From the NCBI GenBank assembly GCA_030765065.1, contig CM060977.1, positions 91,591,795-91,655,794 on the forward strand: 64,000 nucleotides of DNA, in the 5' to 3' direction. The stretch is from Deroplatys truncata. Its lineage: Eukaryota; Arthropoda; Insecta; Mantodea; Mantidae. The notes below the pieces were generated by a model, which saw only the letters and a list, made by a program, of their open reading frames with translations, was not told where the DNA came from and made no database searches. This document shows, piece after piece, positions 11,769-22,361 of this stretch (its first letter is position 1; each line of letters opens with the position of its first letter). Position numbers and translations under genes: made by a program.

Positions 11769-11845
11769 AATATTTTCAAAGCCGATCTCTATGTATTGGA
11801 TTCTATTTGTATGCCACCTTTAAAATCTAAGGTCATATCGGCGAC

Positions 11846-11990
11846 TTTTTACTTTCTCTACCATGTACCTAGTGGGTGGACAAAGTATTGCATTCCACTC
11901 AAAAATTCCAAATAGAAATTTCACCAGATGTACATATTTTGAGGCACCTAAATACATGCAAAGCATATTTAAAAACATGTCCGCGTGTGT
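11846..11990 (-). mobile_element. W1 fragment, right end, inverted
   Basis: TTTTTACTTTCTCTACCATG, CATTCCACTCAAAAATTCC, TTTCACCAGATGTACATATT and AACATGTCCGCGTGTGT are the W1 right-terminal blocks in inverse orientation. With the preceding left-end piece in plus orientation, this is a junction of two truncated copies. Confidence 0.65.
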
Positions 11991-12280
11991 TTAAATTGAC
12001 CCTAATTTTAGGTTCTCATTTAAAAAACATAAATTCACCCTAAAATAACCATCATAACGTCTTTCAAAGAATTTACTTTCCCCCATAACATCAAGCAACT
12101 TTCTTAAAGGCATTTCTTTTTGCAACGCTTAATTTTGGAGATATTGTATAGTCTCAACTTAAATGGTCCACCCTGTACATAATTTGCAGTTTCTCATTTC
12201 ATTAAGCAGCGGATTTCTTTCTCCATGGGAAGTTTGTGATGTTTTTATACGCAAAAAAATAAAAACAGAGCGATATATAC

Positions 12281-13137
12281 AAATCTAATGGTTGCACTCA
12301 CATTACTTTCTCTACTGTTGTATAAACTATTTTTACAAACGTTTATTCTCCATCTACTTCATGTTAATTGAGATAAACATTTGCAGAAACTATCTTATTG
12401 CTAATTTTCTTGTAAGTGCAAGGGAAATATGGTAAGCTTTAAGCGATAGTCAAATCTTTTAAGAGCTCGTTATTATGTGGAGCATGCCATTCTCTTTGAA
12501 TGTCCAGGACATAAAAAAAGAATAATGAATTCCCATTTGAGAAAAAGTGTAAATGTTGGAAAATTAAAACAATTTAAAGAATATCTTGGAAATGGTTCAC
12601 TGGACAAAACAATTATATGATATAAATTGTGTGTTTTAACGAGATACACATATTTTGTGTAGTAACATTTTGTCTATCTCTTACGGTTTACCAGTTATAC
12701 GAAAGTCATTCAGAATGAAGATGACTTTTGGGAACATTCATAGAAAATTCAAGATATCCATTTCATCTGCCATGAAAATATCTTAAACATATGATATTTT
12801 AATTAAAACGGTTATTCTATTTTTGAGAAAATAAAACATTTCGAAAAATGTTCCATGTAAAGGCCAGTCTGGGATGGGGGATTTTCTTCAAAATCTACGT
12901 GTCGTATCCTTGGAAGACACTAAACTCAAATACCAAGTTTGGTTTTTATCCGGCTTTCCGTTTTTGAGTAATGTTGCTCACAGACAGACAGATAGACAGA
13001 AAAACAGACACGCACACGGACATGTTTCCAAAAATGCTTTATTTGGATTCAGGGCACCTCAAAACATATATTTCCGGTGAAATCTCGGTAACAAATTTTT
13101 GGGTGGAATACAATCTTATCCTAGAGAAAGTAAAGAT
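12281..13137 (+). mobile_element. W1 element, near full length
   Basis: Starts AAATCTAATGGTTGCACTCAC, then ATTACTTTCTCTAC, and ends CTAGAGAAAGTAAAG. All internal W1 blocks are present in order, including GTGTCGTATCCTTGGAAGA (12899-12917) and a CAGACAGACAGATAGACAG tract near 12980. About 860 bp. It belongs to the subtype with CTCTTGTACAAACTATTTTT-like sequence after the left end. Confidence 0.78.
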
Positions 13138-13189
13138 GACAATGGGCAGGGATAACAGTAAGAGCATTTAACCAATATTATTATTGTTT

Positions 13190-13400
13190 ATTAACGAAGC
13201 TGTATAATTTTCAGGATCATAGCGCCGCCGGTGTGCCGGAATCAGGTCCCGCAGGAGTTCTTTTACATGCTAGTAAATCTACTTACACGGGGCTGTCTTT
13301 TTTAAGCACACTTAAAAACCATCGGTCTGGGGTTTGAATCCGCGATCTTGGAATCAGAAATACAGTCCCCAGACCAACAGAATCAAACTAGAAGAATTGC
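13190..13400 (-). mobile_element. Short interspersed element with a tRNA-like end
   Basis: The right part, minus strand, reads GGATTCAAACC (about 13343-13333), a pol-III B-box-like motif. The block GTTCTTTTACATGCTAGTAAATCTAC (about 13258-13283) resembles a repeat I remember as widespread in arthropod genomes. Orientation is inferred from the B-box. No second copy lies in this window, so this rests on recall plus the box. Confidence 0.4.
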
Positions 13401-13401
13401 C

Positions 13402-13403
<2 letters not shown>

Positions 13404-13432
<29 letters not shown>
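13404..13432. repeat. (TTC)n microsatellite
   Basis: About nine uninterrupted TTC units. Confidence 0.9.
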
Positions 13433-14737
13433 GTTTTCTTTGCATATTAATTTTGCCTTTGTATATTAATTTTGGCCTTCATTTTATTTTATCTTTTTGT
13501 TTTTTTTTGTTTTTTTTAGACGTTTAGTGTATGTTGGTTACTGGGAATGAATAAGGTTATATTGATGTGACTTAAACTGCTATTATTTATCAACCGAGGT
13601 TTTCTCTATAAATAACGACGAGGAAGCCCAAATATGACAACGTGGAAGTCATTCAGCTGCATTCACGAGAAATCATTATTACAAATTGTAGTATTCGTAA
13701 TTGTTTAGCAGTCCTTTTGCATAGTGTTTTCTTAGTGTTCAAATTCGTTTGTTCTTTATAGAACCTGAAAGTTTTAAGTAACTGTTGTAGTATCTTGTGT
13801 AATAATTTTTAAATGTCTTAAACGTATTGGGAAAGTGCAAACTAAGGCTAAAATAAATGTTCAACGGATATAGCATCAAACCATTGGCCGGGTATTTCAG
13901 CCAGTAAGGCTATAATCGTGACACTATTAAGCTTGAAGTATGGAATCTGCAGTTTTCATTCTTAGATTCACCAGACTGTATCCTTCTTAAAGAAAGTTTT
14001 CTTATACGATTCTCTCCCCTTCACAGCATTTCCTCGTTCCCTCCTCAACAGTCCAGTTTTTCCAATTAGAAAACTTCCCGCGCCTTCTTAATTACAGAGA
14101 GTGAGTGAAGCATTGCTTTCTCCGCGGTTGGCGACCAAACAACCGCAGCGCCTCTAGGTGTTATAATCCACACCATAGGTAGTAATGACAAAGTTCTTTT
14201 TCTTTCTTTTCTCCTACCTCGTTCTTCGCACTCTTTCCCTCAGTTAAAACACTTCTTCACTTTGCCCATCCTCGAGACTTTTTCTCTATGTTAAAAAAAG
14301 CAATTTCTACATATGAAATTAAAGTATGTTTATGGCAGTTTCTCTCTTTTACAGTAATGGATTTTTTCTCCCGCGGAAATAATTTAAAGAGGTTTCCTCA
14401 CGCTTGGATGCGGCATAAGTACATTATGGAATAACTTTATTTCTTGATGACTTCATTTTCTTCAAGGAACAGTGCTTCATAAAAAGTGAAATAAATCCTT
14501 GTGCAAGAGTGAGAGTTGAAAAGTTTCGGCCTCAGATAGCTGATGTACTTAATGCATTTCAAATAGACGCTGCTGGAAATCATTCTGCCAAGTTTCTCTA
14601 CACTCACTGTGCGGCAGTGTTCTAACTTCTATAATTATTAACAAATGCATATCGTTAGCGCATTTAATATATTAAATTCTATAGGTTGATTTTGAAATTT
14701 TATTCACAAGAAGCACTCCTCTCGTTCATCGAGCGAA
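13433..14737. other. No recognised feature
   Basis: AT-rich, T-rich near 13495-13517. No gene, tRNA-like box or repeat shared with other parts of the window. Confidence 0.5.
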
Positions 14738-15075
14738 GATGGGGACGCGGTAACATGTGCGACCCGCATTCGGGGATCCCGGGTTCGATCCCCGGCGACT
14801 TCTCACCCTGACTCGTGGGATCCCCCCCGGATCGTCAGGCTTAGGTTGTTACTCTTGTATCACGACTTCCTGCCTCTCATTTCCGTTATTCATAATTTCC
14901 TTCATTGCCATTGGTATCAAAGCTGCAGGACCAGGCGACGTAGTTCGGCGGGTTGCGGCTGGGCGGTGGAGTGGGGTTTGTAGAGGTTTCTTCCCTGGCG
15001 TCGTTGCGGCATTGCTCAGTTAGGACCTGCCTCTGAGTGGGTCCCACTAGGAGGAGGGAGGAGTCCATAGGGAAT
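14738..15075 (+). mobile_element. SINE-2 copy
   Basis: tRNA-derived head: GCGGTAAC, GACCCGCATTCGGG and the B-box GGTTCGATCCC at 14782-14792. The body (TCGTCAGGCTTAGG ..., GACCAGGCGACG, GCGGCTGGGCG, GTAGAGGTTTCTTCC, GCTCAGTTAGGACC, CCTCTGAGTGGGTCCC) recurs at 27090-27448 and, inverted, at 25950-26330. It is strikingly GC-rich against its surroundings. Such an element is transcribed by RNA polymerase III and copied by a LINE enzyme. Confidence 0.78.
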
Positions 15076-15099
15076 ACTATTTTCTTTGAACAAGATCTG

Positions 15100-15297
15100 T
15101 CCGGCATCGCCATACGCCAGAACATAGGAAAGATGAGGAGACGGAATGAAAGGGAAATGATGGAAAGAAAATCGTGTTAGAAGAGAAACCACCCAGCATT
15201 CGCATACCGAACAGGAAAAACCACGAAGAACCCAAGGTCAGAATCGGCGGTCGATGGGACCTCACGGGACCTCATACGCTACCGCGGAGCCACCTGG
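15100..15297 (-). mobile_element. SINE-2 head, inverted
   Basis: Minus strand reads the same head and first body block: GAATGCTGGGTGGTTTCTCT and CGATTTTCTTTCC. Together with the plus copy directly left it forms a head-outward inverted pair, able to fold as a long imperfect hairpin. The B-box is decayed. Confidence 0.65.
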
Positions 15298-15710
15298 CTT
15301 GATTCCCACACGAAATAACAATAAGCGTTTATTTTTAAAATTAGTATTGATATAAATAAATATAACATGTTATAAGTAATGTCGCGGTAATCTGTTCGTG
15401 TTATATTTTTTACTTGGCGCCTGTTATTGTTTTGCTATTTTGAATTTTGGGTTCTTTATCCTCCGGCTAGCTATTATTACTCAGTGGAGCAAATATCTCT
15501 GAGCAGGGCCTGTAAACGGAAAGGAGTTGTTACTAAAAGATAACACTGATAAAAGAATTTATTTTCACACTTTTATTGCCGTCACACTTAATTAATAGTT
15601 CACATCTTTAATCTTTATACACGCCTGACTGAAACTGTTATATTTCCAAATGTAATTACTGTCGAAATAGTTGTCGCGTACTTCACATTTTGTAACTAAC
15701 TTTACGACGC
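15298..15710. other. No recognised feature
   Basis: AT-rich spacer, nothing identified. Confidence 0.5.
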
Positions 15711-15890
15711 GAGAGATTCTTCCAAGCTGTATGACATTCACCCCACGAGAGATTCCTCAAAACTGCGCGACTTGTATCTCGTGAATGATTCTTTAGAACT
15801 GCGTGATATGTACCTCGCGAGAGATTGCTAAGAACTGCGTGATTTGTACCTCGCGAATGATACTTTTGAACTGCGTGAAACATGCTTATG
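15711..15890. repeat. 36-bp minisatellite, five units
   Basis: Units start at 15711, 15747, 15783, 15819 and 15855, exactly 36 bp apart. The core pattern is GAGAGATT(C/G)-(5 to 7)-AACTGCGTGA-(T/C)TTGTACCTCGC, with GAATGATT alternating at the unit start. Since 36 is a multiple of three, a minus-strand frame (15683-15883) reads as a 12-residue repeat, but it has no other support as a gene. Confidence 0.88.
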
Positions 15891-16634
15891 GCTCGAGAAT
15901 ATATACTCCTTCACCTCGAAATGCCTAAACATTATAATAGAGCTGCTATTGGTTACTAAATCGCGCCAACATTAGCGTCTGTTTTGTAAGCCAATCACAA
16001 TTACTATACATATGCTCTAGGGAAGATATTCCCTCCATTTCTAAAGAAACGCACGCTACCCTGACGTCATTTGTTTGTCTCTTCTTAGTGATAAACAACT
16101 CACCCCTCTCGCTTTATTGTTAGCCACTCTATTGTCAGTTTCAGTGAGGCCGTGTAAACTTATTTCCTAACAATGCTTATGGCTAACAAACATCTAAAAT
16201 CATTGTCATACAATAATGTTAGTTTACACTACAATCACTCTGGCATTCACAGTGTTGTGATATAAAATACTACCTCAGTAATAATAACAATAATAATAAT
16301 GTTCTAAACTAACAATACGTATTCTCCTATCATTATCTGTGACACATAATTTTTAAATAAAAAGCGATCTTTTTCACAACCATCTCTGATTGTACAGACT
16401 GGTTGGGTTAGACACTAAACGGTAGAGTGGGTTGCCTACTCTCACAATTTGCAGGCGCTCCGAGTTTTGAGGGAAATGGATTTTGCCCCATGTTTCCGGA
16501 AAAGGAATCCGCTAAGCTGAATTGTGGCAAGGCTGTTCTTGCCAGCCTGCTTTAAAACATACCATGCAGGGCACTTCTACAACTGAATTTCCGCGCTTAT
16601 TTTTCCAAATAAAAAACCATGCGAATACTGACCT
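15891..16634. other. Possible promoter-like region, no gene
   Basis: Holds CCAAT-type motifs (CTATTGGTTACT near 15946, GCCAATCACAA near 16001) and a TGACGTCA site at about 16061-16068, a cyclic-AMP-response-element consensus. These follow directly after the minisatellite. No open frame of substance follows. The motifs are real, the promoter reading is weak. Confidence 0.3.
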
Positions 16635-17758
16635 ATTTTTACTTTCTCTACTACGTATAGTAAGGGAAATATTGTATTCCACCAACAAATTCGATACCGA
16701 GATTTCACCGGAAATACACGTTTTGAGGTCCACTGAATAAAAAAAAGCATTTTTACTTTCTGTACTATATACCGGTAGTAAGTAAAGCAAATACTACATT
16801 CCACCCAAAAAGTCAATAAGGAGATTTCACCGAAATACATGTTTTGCGGTCCCCTAAACCCCCCAAAAACATTTTTACTTTCTCTACTACATATCAGTAG
16901 TAAGTAGGGAAAATACTACATTCCACCCAAAAATCGATACCGAGGTTTCACCGAAAATACATGTTGTGAGGCCCCTGAATGCAAAAAAAGGTTTTTAGAA
17001 AACGGTTCGCATGTGTGTCTATGTGTGTGTATGCGTGTGTCTGTAAATAACATAGTTTAAAAACGAGAATTCGGATAAACACCAAACTTAGAATTTAGGT
17101 TCAGTACCATCCAAAGATGCGACACGAAGATTTTTAAGAAAATCCTCCACCCCAAAATACTCTTTACATGGAGCATTTTTCGAAATTTTTTATTTTCTAA
17201 AAGTGAATGGTTCTATTTTGGTTAAATACCATATATTAAAAATATGTACATGACAACAAAAAATGTATATCTTGAATTTTATGGGAATAGCCTGCGAAGT
17301 CCTCTTCATTTGTGAACAATTTTGTGTAACCCTGTATAGGTGGTAAACGATAAGCGATATATACAGAAAATGTAGATCTCTTTAATGTACAATTTATTTC
17401 CAGTAATTCTTTTTTGTGGCATAAGCCATTTCGATGATATCCATTATTAATGGTTCTAATTGTTCATTACTTAGTCATTCCCTTAAAGTTCTGTTAACAT
17501 TCAGCTGTTTCTCGCGATGTCATGGAAACGGTATGGAATTTTAAGACCAGCATATAGCGTCCAGTTCTTAAACATTTGACTATCGCTGGCTGTTCCCTTT
17601 GTGTCAATAAGGAAATGTGTAATGTAGCTATTTCTGCAAAGGTTTATCTCGATTAAAATGAAGTAGTAGTAAGCTATGCTTTAGTAAGAATAGTTTGGAT
17701 ACCACCATTAAGCGATAGAGGGTAAAGAAAGTCATGTGAATGTAACATAAGATTTTTT
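16635..17758 (-). mobile_element. W1 element with triplicated right end
   Basis: Right terminal module occurs three times in tandem, beginning at about 16636, 16751 and 16872 (period 115-121 bp). Each repeats TTTTTACTTTCT(C/G)TACTA, the CATTCCACC block, GAGATTTCACCG and ACATGTTTTG-like sequence. The unit then continues through a GT-rich stretch (about 17010-17045), AAATACCATATATTAA and on to the left end GTAAAGAAAGTCATGTGAAT (about 17722-17741). Full otherwise. Confidence 0.8.
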
Positions 17759-17917
17759 AACTACTCTTGACTTTTCAATTTGGGTTATTGAGCTTTCCAT
17801 TGTTGAAAGTGCTCTGAGCATAGTCTGTTGTGGGTTATGTTCCTCTCTCATGATTTATACTTGTTTATCCACGTGGATCATCTGAAAGATAGCAAAAGCA
17901 AATAGCAGTTCAGGACT

Positions 17918-18052
17918 GACCACATAGCTCAGTCGGCAGAGCATCTGTCTGCTGTGCGAGGGGTCCCATGTTCGATTATCAGCTGGGTGGGGGGCAGGAA
18001 TTTTCCTCTAGCTAAGATTATTGCTTACCCTCCCTAGACTCTAAAAGTGTGA

Positions 18053-18093
<41 letters not shown>

Positions 18094-18115
18094 AACTTAT
18101 GTATAAAACCCAAAG
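17918..18115 (+). mobile_element. SINE-3 copy with (GT)n tract
   Basis: Head reads CATAGCTCAGTCGGCAGAGC, a tRNA D-arm with an A-box, then TGTTCGATTA, a decayed B-box. The body CTAAGATTATTGCTTACCC leads to (GT)n at about 18052-18091 and a tail ATGTATAAAACCCAAAG. Similar head-body-GT order occurs at 22362-22545 and 29596-29785. The head does not fold as an intact tRNA. Confidence 0.68.
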
Positions 18116-18251
18116 AAAAATCAGAAATCCAATGACAACTGCATTTGAGTTAACACCACTGCCGATAGGAATGTGTTCTGAAGGTGAAAGGCCTCTGATA
18201 TATGACCATTGCATTTAAAGGTGGGGAATAAATGGAACAATTAAGAACATA

Positions 18252-18722
18252 TGATATATTAAATTCACATGATTTTCTATATCTATCTTTCACGTAAGAG
18301 GGGTTCCGGCTCCTTCAGCTGCCGTGGTGCAGGCACTGCAGATCCTGAGCACTCGTGGCACTTCTGACGTTAAGAAGTACGCTGGGCCAAACATCCGAGC
18401 CTCGCCAGTGAGGGCGTTATTTGGATTGGGTTGGACTCGAGGGACAGTGGTTTCCGATACTCATGGGAGACTGGGTGCGTCTGGGCGGTTGTGAGACACC
18501 TCAAGTCCTCCGGTACCGCCCTGGATAGCCGGTAGGTGGCCTGCTAGTGGGCTATCGGCGCCACCGAGGTTGTTTGGTAGTCTTCCCCTTTGGTTGACAC
18601 GCATACGTGCTGGGGTCCTTACCGGCTATCGTATATTAGTGAGTATACAAATTATGCTTACGAAAGATTATTTTTCTACCCACTTCAGTTTAATCTAATC
18701 GAGACAAACCTTTGCAAAAATG
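18252..18722 (+). mobile_element. W1 left-end fragment, interrupted
   Basis: 18252-18290 carries the W1 start (ATTCACATGATTTTCTATATC) and 18625-18722 resumes with ATTAGTGAGTATACAAATTAT and the TAATCGAGACAAACCTTTGC block. About 335 bp of unrelated GC-rich DNA separates them. W1 similarity ends near 18722. Confidence 0.65.
18291..18624 (+). other. GC-rich insertion with an open frame fragment
   Basis: Unlike everything around it in base composition and inserted into W1. One frame is open for roughly 65 codons (about 18302-18497). It reads VPAPSAAVVQALQILSTRG and then SDVKKYAGPNIRASP and VRALFGLGWTRG before a stop. I do not recognise it. Plausible sources are an untranslated or ORF1-like part of a retroelement or a processed gene fragment. 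Short similar sequence flanks the insertion (CTATCTTT / CTATCGTA), a possible target duplication. Confidence 0.4.
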
Positions 18723-19058
18723 TGTGGAACATCTCCCGCCAATGTTTGCCTGTAATATGTTGTGAACGATGTAGTGACACCAAGGTAACTATATAATAAA
18801 CCACAGGTAATGTGTTAAATGTGAAATTAAGTGTATTTTGTTATGAATATCCCACGCCTGCTTTAAATTTGTGCAGCTAAGCTCCTGGTCCTCCCGTTGC
18901 CACTGCAGTTACGCTCTCCAATGTTTATGCCGGAGTAACTAAATTTAATATTTTTAGCTGCAAAATCTTTTGACCTCACCCCGGTGTATAACAATACTTC
19001 TGCTTCTTACTATATGCAGTCTAAAGAGTAATAAGTATTTGCAGAAGATCTACGTGTG
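18723..19058. other. No recognised feature
   Basis: Nothing identified between the W1 fragment and SINE-1. Confidence 0.5.
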
Positions 19059-19336
19059 TCTCCTCCGTGGTGTAGTGGTTACAATGCTAGCATCTACTTT
19101 CCGAGATCGCGGATTCAAACCCGGCGGAGGGCAATGGATTCCTTAGCATGGCTTCCTTCGCAAGGAAAGTAAAACCGGTGGTCCCGTGTCGTAGATTTAC
19201 GACTCGTAAAGGAATCTCAAGCCCTATAAAGAGGCCTCTGAGCAAAATTTCCGATCTTTCACGCCCAAAATAGAATGAAAACTAAGAACCACAGCAGTTA
19301 AAGAGCGTCGATAAATAAAACTCAATTTAATTTATG
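19059..19336 (+). mobile_element. SINE-1 copy 1
   Basis: tRNA-derived: A-box TGGTGTAGTGG (19068-19078) and B-box GATTCAAACCC (19112-19122), about 34 bp apart as in tRNA genes. The body is shared with three other copies: CTTAGCATGGCTTCCTTCG, GGTGGTCCCGTGTCGTAG, TCAAGCCCTATAAAGAGGCC, TTTCACGCCCAA, GTTAAAGAGCGTC. The tail is AATAAAACTCAATTTAATTT. This is the copy with the best-preserved A-box. Flanks ATCTACGTGTG and ATCCACGCGAGTGTG are a possible diverged target duplication. Confidence 0.85.
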
Positions 19337-19337
19337 A

Positions 19338-21125
19338 TCCACGCGAGTGTGTTTGTGAACAGCATAACTCAAAAACAAATATCTGATGTATTATGTTCAG
19401 TATCTTTTAAAGATGTGGTACGAAGATTTTGAAGAAACTCCCCCACCCCAAAACATGAAAAAGCTCATCGAAATTATATATTTCCCAAAAAATGGCTCTT
19501 AACGATTTTGATTAAAATACCATATATTAAAGATATTTGCATCACTAAGAAAATGTGTATCTTGAATTTTCTGTAAATAGCCTGTGAAGTCCTCTTCATT
19601 CTGTATGACCCTTGCATAGATAACTACTAAACCGTAAGAGATACACATCTTACAACACAAAAATCTTTAAGAAAGGATATAAATTAAGAAATACCGAAAA
19701 TTGGTATTGGGAAGGAACGGAGTTGAAGTAGTGAGGACAATTGACCATCTGGGAGTAAGGCTCAATAGTGCAGGGGATTGGGGAAAACAGAAGAAAAAAG
19801 TACCAGCAATGGGGAAACAGGCAATACAGGTGATCAGAGCATGTGTGACCAAAATACCAGAAATGCAAATTACGTGGCTAGAAACGACATATAGCACAGT
19901 GTTGGAAGCAAGTATGTTATACGCAGCAGAGATATGGAGGCTGGAAAAACGATGGAAAATGTAAATGCTATACACAGGATTTTTATTTTTGCAAAATAAG
20001 CCTGGGATTACTAAGAAGTTCACCGAATGGAGTAGCACAAGTAGAACTAGGGAGAGTGGGAGCCAAAGGCAAAATGGTGGAAATGGCAATCAAATACTGG
20101 TTCAGAACAAAGCTACTAAGAGGAAAATGAGATATTAAATCAATTCTTGGTTGTGCAGGAGAAAATGGGGGGAAAGGAAACTTGGATGCACAAGATACAG
20201 ACAACATTGGAAGAAATAGGAATTGGGGGAAACATGGGCAGAAAGAAACAACAAAAGTAAGGTATTCTGGAAAGAAATTAGAACAAGAGTGGAGGTTATT
20301 GAAAAGCAAGAAATTATAGGTAGTTTAAAGGATAAAAGGCCATTAATAGGTTAAAAGTATTTAAAAACTGAATGCGGAAAAGAAAGGTGCATCGAAGTAT
20401 GCCACAAAGAGACCAGAATGGGGTATGCATGGACGAGGATAGGTGTAATGAATTTAAGTGGTCTAACAGGGAGAAGGGGGAGAGATGTACTAAATGTAAT
20501 GGATTGCATGACAATTGGTATTATTTCTGGAATGCGAGGACTCGGATAAAGGAAGAGAGAATTTAATACTAGACAAATGGAAAAAATCACCAACAGAGCT
20601 AAAAGGAACATTTTTAATACAAGATCACATGAATATATGAAGAAAAAACAGGAAAATATTTAGGAAAATTAGGTTAGAGACGTGAAGCAAATTGGAGAAG
20701 ATACAGAAAAAACGTAACAAGGCAAAAAAGTAAATAGTGGAAAATTATACTTCCTGGTTATATACTCAACAGAATGTTAAATATAAGGGGAAGAGGAATA
20801 ATAAGGAACTCAATTGCATTGTATACATTGCATAAATTACATATAAGTACAAAGTAGACAATAAATCATTGATTCATTCACTATAACACAAAAAATGTAG
20901 ATCTCGTTAAAGCGAACAATTTATGTCAAATAATTTTCTCTTGACGTTCAGCATTTCTGAGACATTCTATGTTATTGGTTTTAATTTTCAAATACCTATT
21001 TGTTTCAAGTGGTAAGTCACTATTCTTTTTTCTCGTGGTCATGTATGCAGCATGGAATTTCAAAGCTATCACATAGCGATCCGCTTTTCAAAAATCTACT
21101 ATCGCTTTAGACTACTGTACCTATC
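19338..21125 (-). mobile_element. W1 element split by a LINE
   Basis: 19338-19663 carries the W1 middle-right blocks in inverse orientation (GTGAACAGCATAACTCAAAA, CCCACCCCA, TTAACGATTTTGATTAAAAT). The next W1 block, AACACAAAAAATGTAGATCTC, resumes at 20885 after the LINE and runs to about 21125 (CACATAGCGATCCGC). The right terminus was lost where SINE-1 abuts and the left terminus is missing. Confidence 0.75.
19664..20884 (+). mobile_element. 5'-truncated LINE, C-terminal part of reverse transcriptase protein
   Basis: Flanked by a 10-bp direct repeat AACACAAAAA (19654-19663 and 20885-20894), a target-site duplication, so boundaries are precise. The frame at 19701-19964 reads GVEVVRTIDHLGVRLNSAGD and ASMLYAAEIWRLEK, which match the thumb/post-RT region of non-LTR retrotransposon proteins (DHLGV, LYGAEIW patterns). 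After a frame change near 19965, AQVELGRVGAKGKMVEMAIK and YWFR continue it. The rest is frameshifted and rich in Lys/Arg/Glu. The catalytic domain is absent, as usual for 5'-truncated copies. The tail ends AATAAATCATTGATTCATTC without a long poly(A). Confidence 0.8.
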
Positions 21126-21254
21126 ATATCTTAAGTTCTGTCACAGATTTAAGAAACAATTTAAGGGTTAAATGAAAACATTTTTGAAGTTTTTAAATAC
21201 AGTTTAATAGAGCAGATTACGAACACTTTGCATTATCATTTCACTCAAAAATGC

Positions 21255-21865
21255 CCACATCCGCCACTGCTCGCCCTAGGGTATTTTTAGACTTTCAAGA
21301 TTGCTGTGACTTGAAGAGCTAGTCTTGGTCTCTAAAATGTATCACGATTTATAGTCCAGAGGATTCAGATCTGGACTGGACGATGACCAATTCGTATGGG
21401 TGATGAAATCTGGAACTTGTGCTTGAGCCACTGCTGAGTCTCCCAAGCTTTATGGGCGGAGTGTTGTCCTGTTGAAAGATCCAATGAACACCGGCGAACA
21501 CTGTCTGGTTAAAAGGTTTCAGAACTTCCTCCACACAGACACTGGCAATTGTCCTGACCGCCTTTTCGCAGGAATGAACATCGGCAGCCTCTGTGTACGA
21601 GGCTCCCTACCAAACCATCACTGATGCTGGATGATGACACGACGAACCCGAGGAGTAACCTGGCGTGATTCCTTACGACTCCCAGCACACACTCGGTCGT
21701 TCTTCCTGTTGAATTTCTGCCCTATTGTGAACAATTTTGCATCTGAAAAAAGGATTCCCCGATGTCGATTTTTGGGTGGCACTTAAGGAGGTTACGTGAT
21801 CTCTCCAGTGAGACGGGTGTTGAGCATGTGTTCTGTACATCGGCAGTAAGCTCAAAGGCCTAGGT
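21255..21865 (-). pseudogene. Tc1/mariner transposase remnant
   Basis: Minus strand, read downwards: GNPFFRCKIVHNRAEIQQEE, then HHPASVMVW-GASYTEAADV (HPxSVMVWWG block), VRTIASVCVEEVLKPFNQTV, WIFQQDNTPP (second catalytic Asp) and, after a frame change, SSPDLNPLDY (third catalytic region, about 21385-21355). These are strong family signatures. The N-terminal DNA-binding half is missing. It is a different family from the element at 3461-4802 (which has SPDFFLWG). Confidence 0.78.
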
Positions 21866-22250
21866 ATTGATTTAATAGGCTATATTTGAACCGCTGCACC
21901 ATTTTTGTTTTATTTCCTAACAGGATTTCTTATGTCATATTACCAAACTTTCATTATCATATCCGGGGTTCGAACCGAATGAGACGGCCAGATTTTGGTT
22001 TATCATCAACACTAGAAAGATGGTCGAATCTTTTAACGGTCCGATAAATAAATCTGAATGAAATTCCTAGCGGTTTTAACAAATAAAAAATCGCCTTTGG
22101 ATACTCTGACACTTATGCAACGTTATTACAGCTACATGATTTTCTTTCACAGACCATTCCATCTTGAAACAAAGATGAATATTGAATTTCAATAGGTAAT
22201 ACTGCTGAGGAAGAATGTTTATTCAAGATAACAATTCCAGAAGTTGCTAC
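21866..22250. other. No recognised feature
   Basis: AT-rich. GGGGTTCGAACCGAATG near 21965 resembles a B-box but no A-box or repeated body accompanies it. Confidence 0.4.
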
Positions 22251-22350
22251 GTATTTTCGTGACAGTATTTATGATAAGACTAGCCATTCTTCTTATACCT
22301 ACAAGAAAATGTGTAATGAAAGTCTATCTCAATTAACAAAAAGTACATAA
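22251..22350 (-). mobile_element. Weak W1 fragment
   Basis: ACCTACAAGAAAATGTGTAAT then CTATCTCAATTAAC and AAGTACATA follow the order of W1 left-region blocks in inverse orientation. Short and diverged. Confidence 0.35.
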
Positions 22351-22361
22351 GACCACCATAT

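Noticed and set aside
17918-17998. tRNA gene
   Set aside because: A- and B-box-like motifs are present but the acceptor and anticodon stems do not pair properly and a SINE body with a GT tract follows. The same applies to the heads at 14745, 25690, 27095 and 29600.
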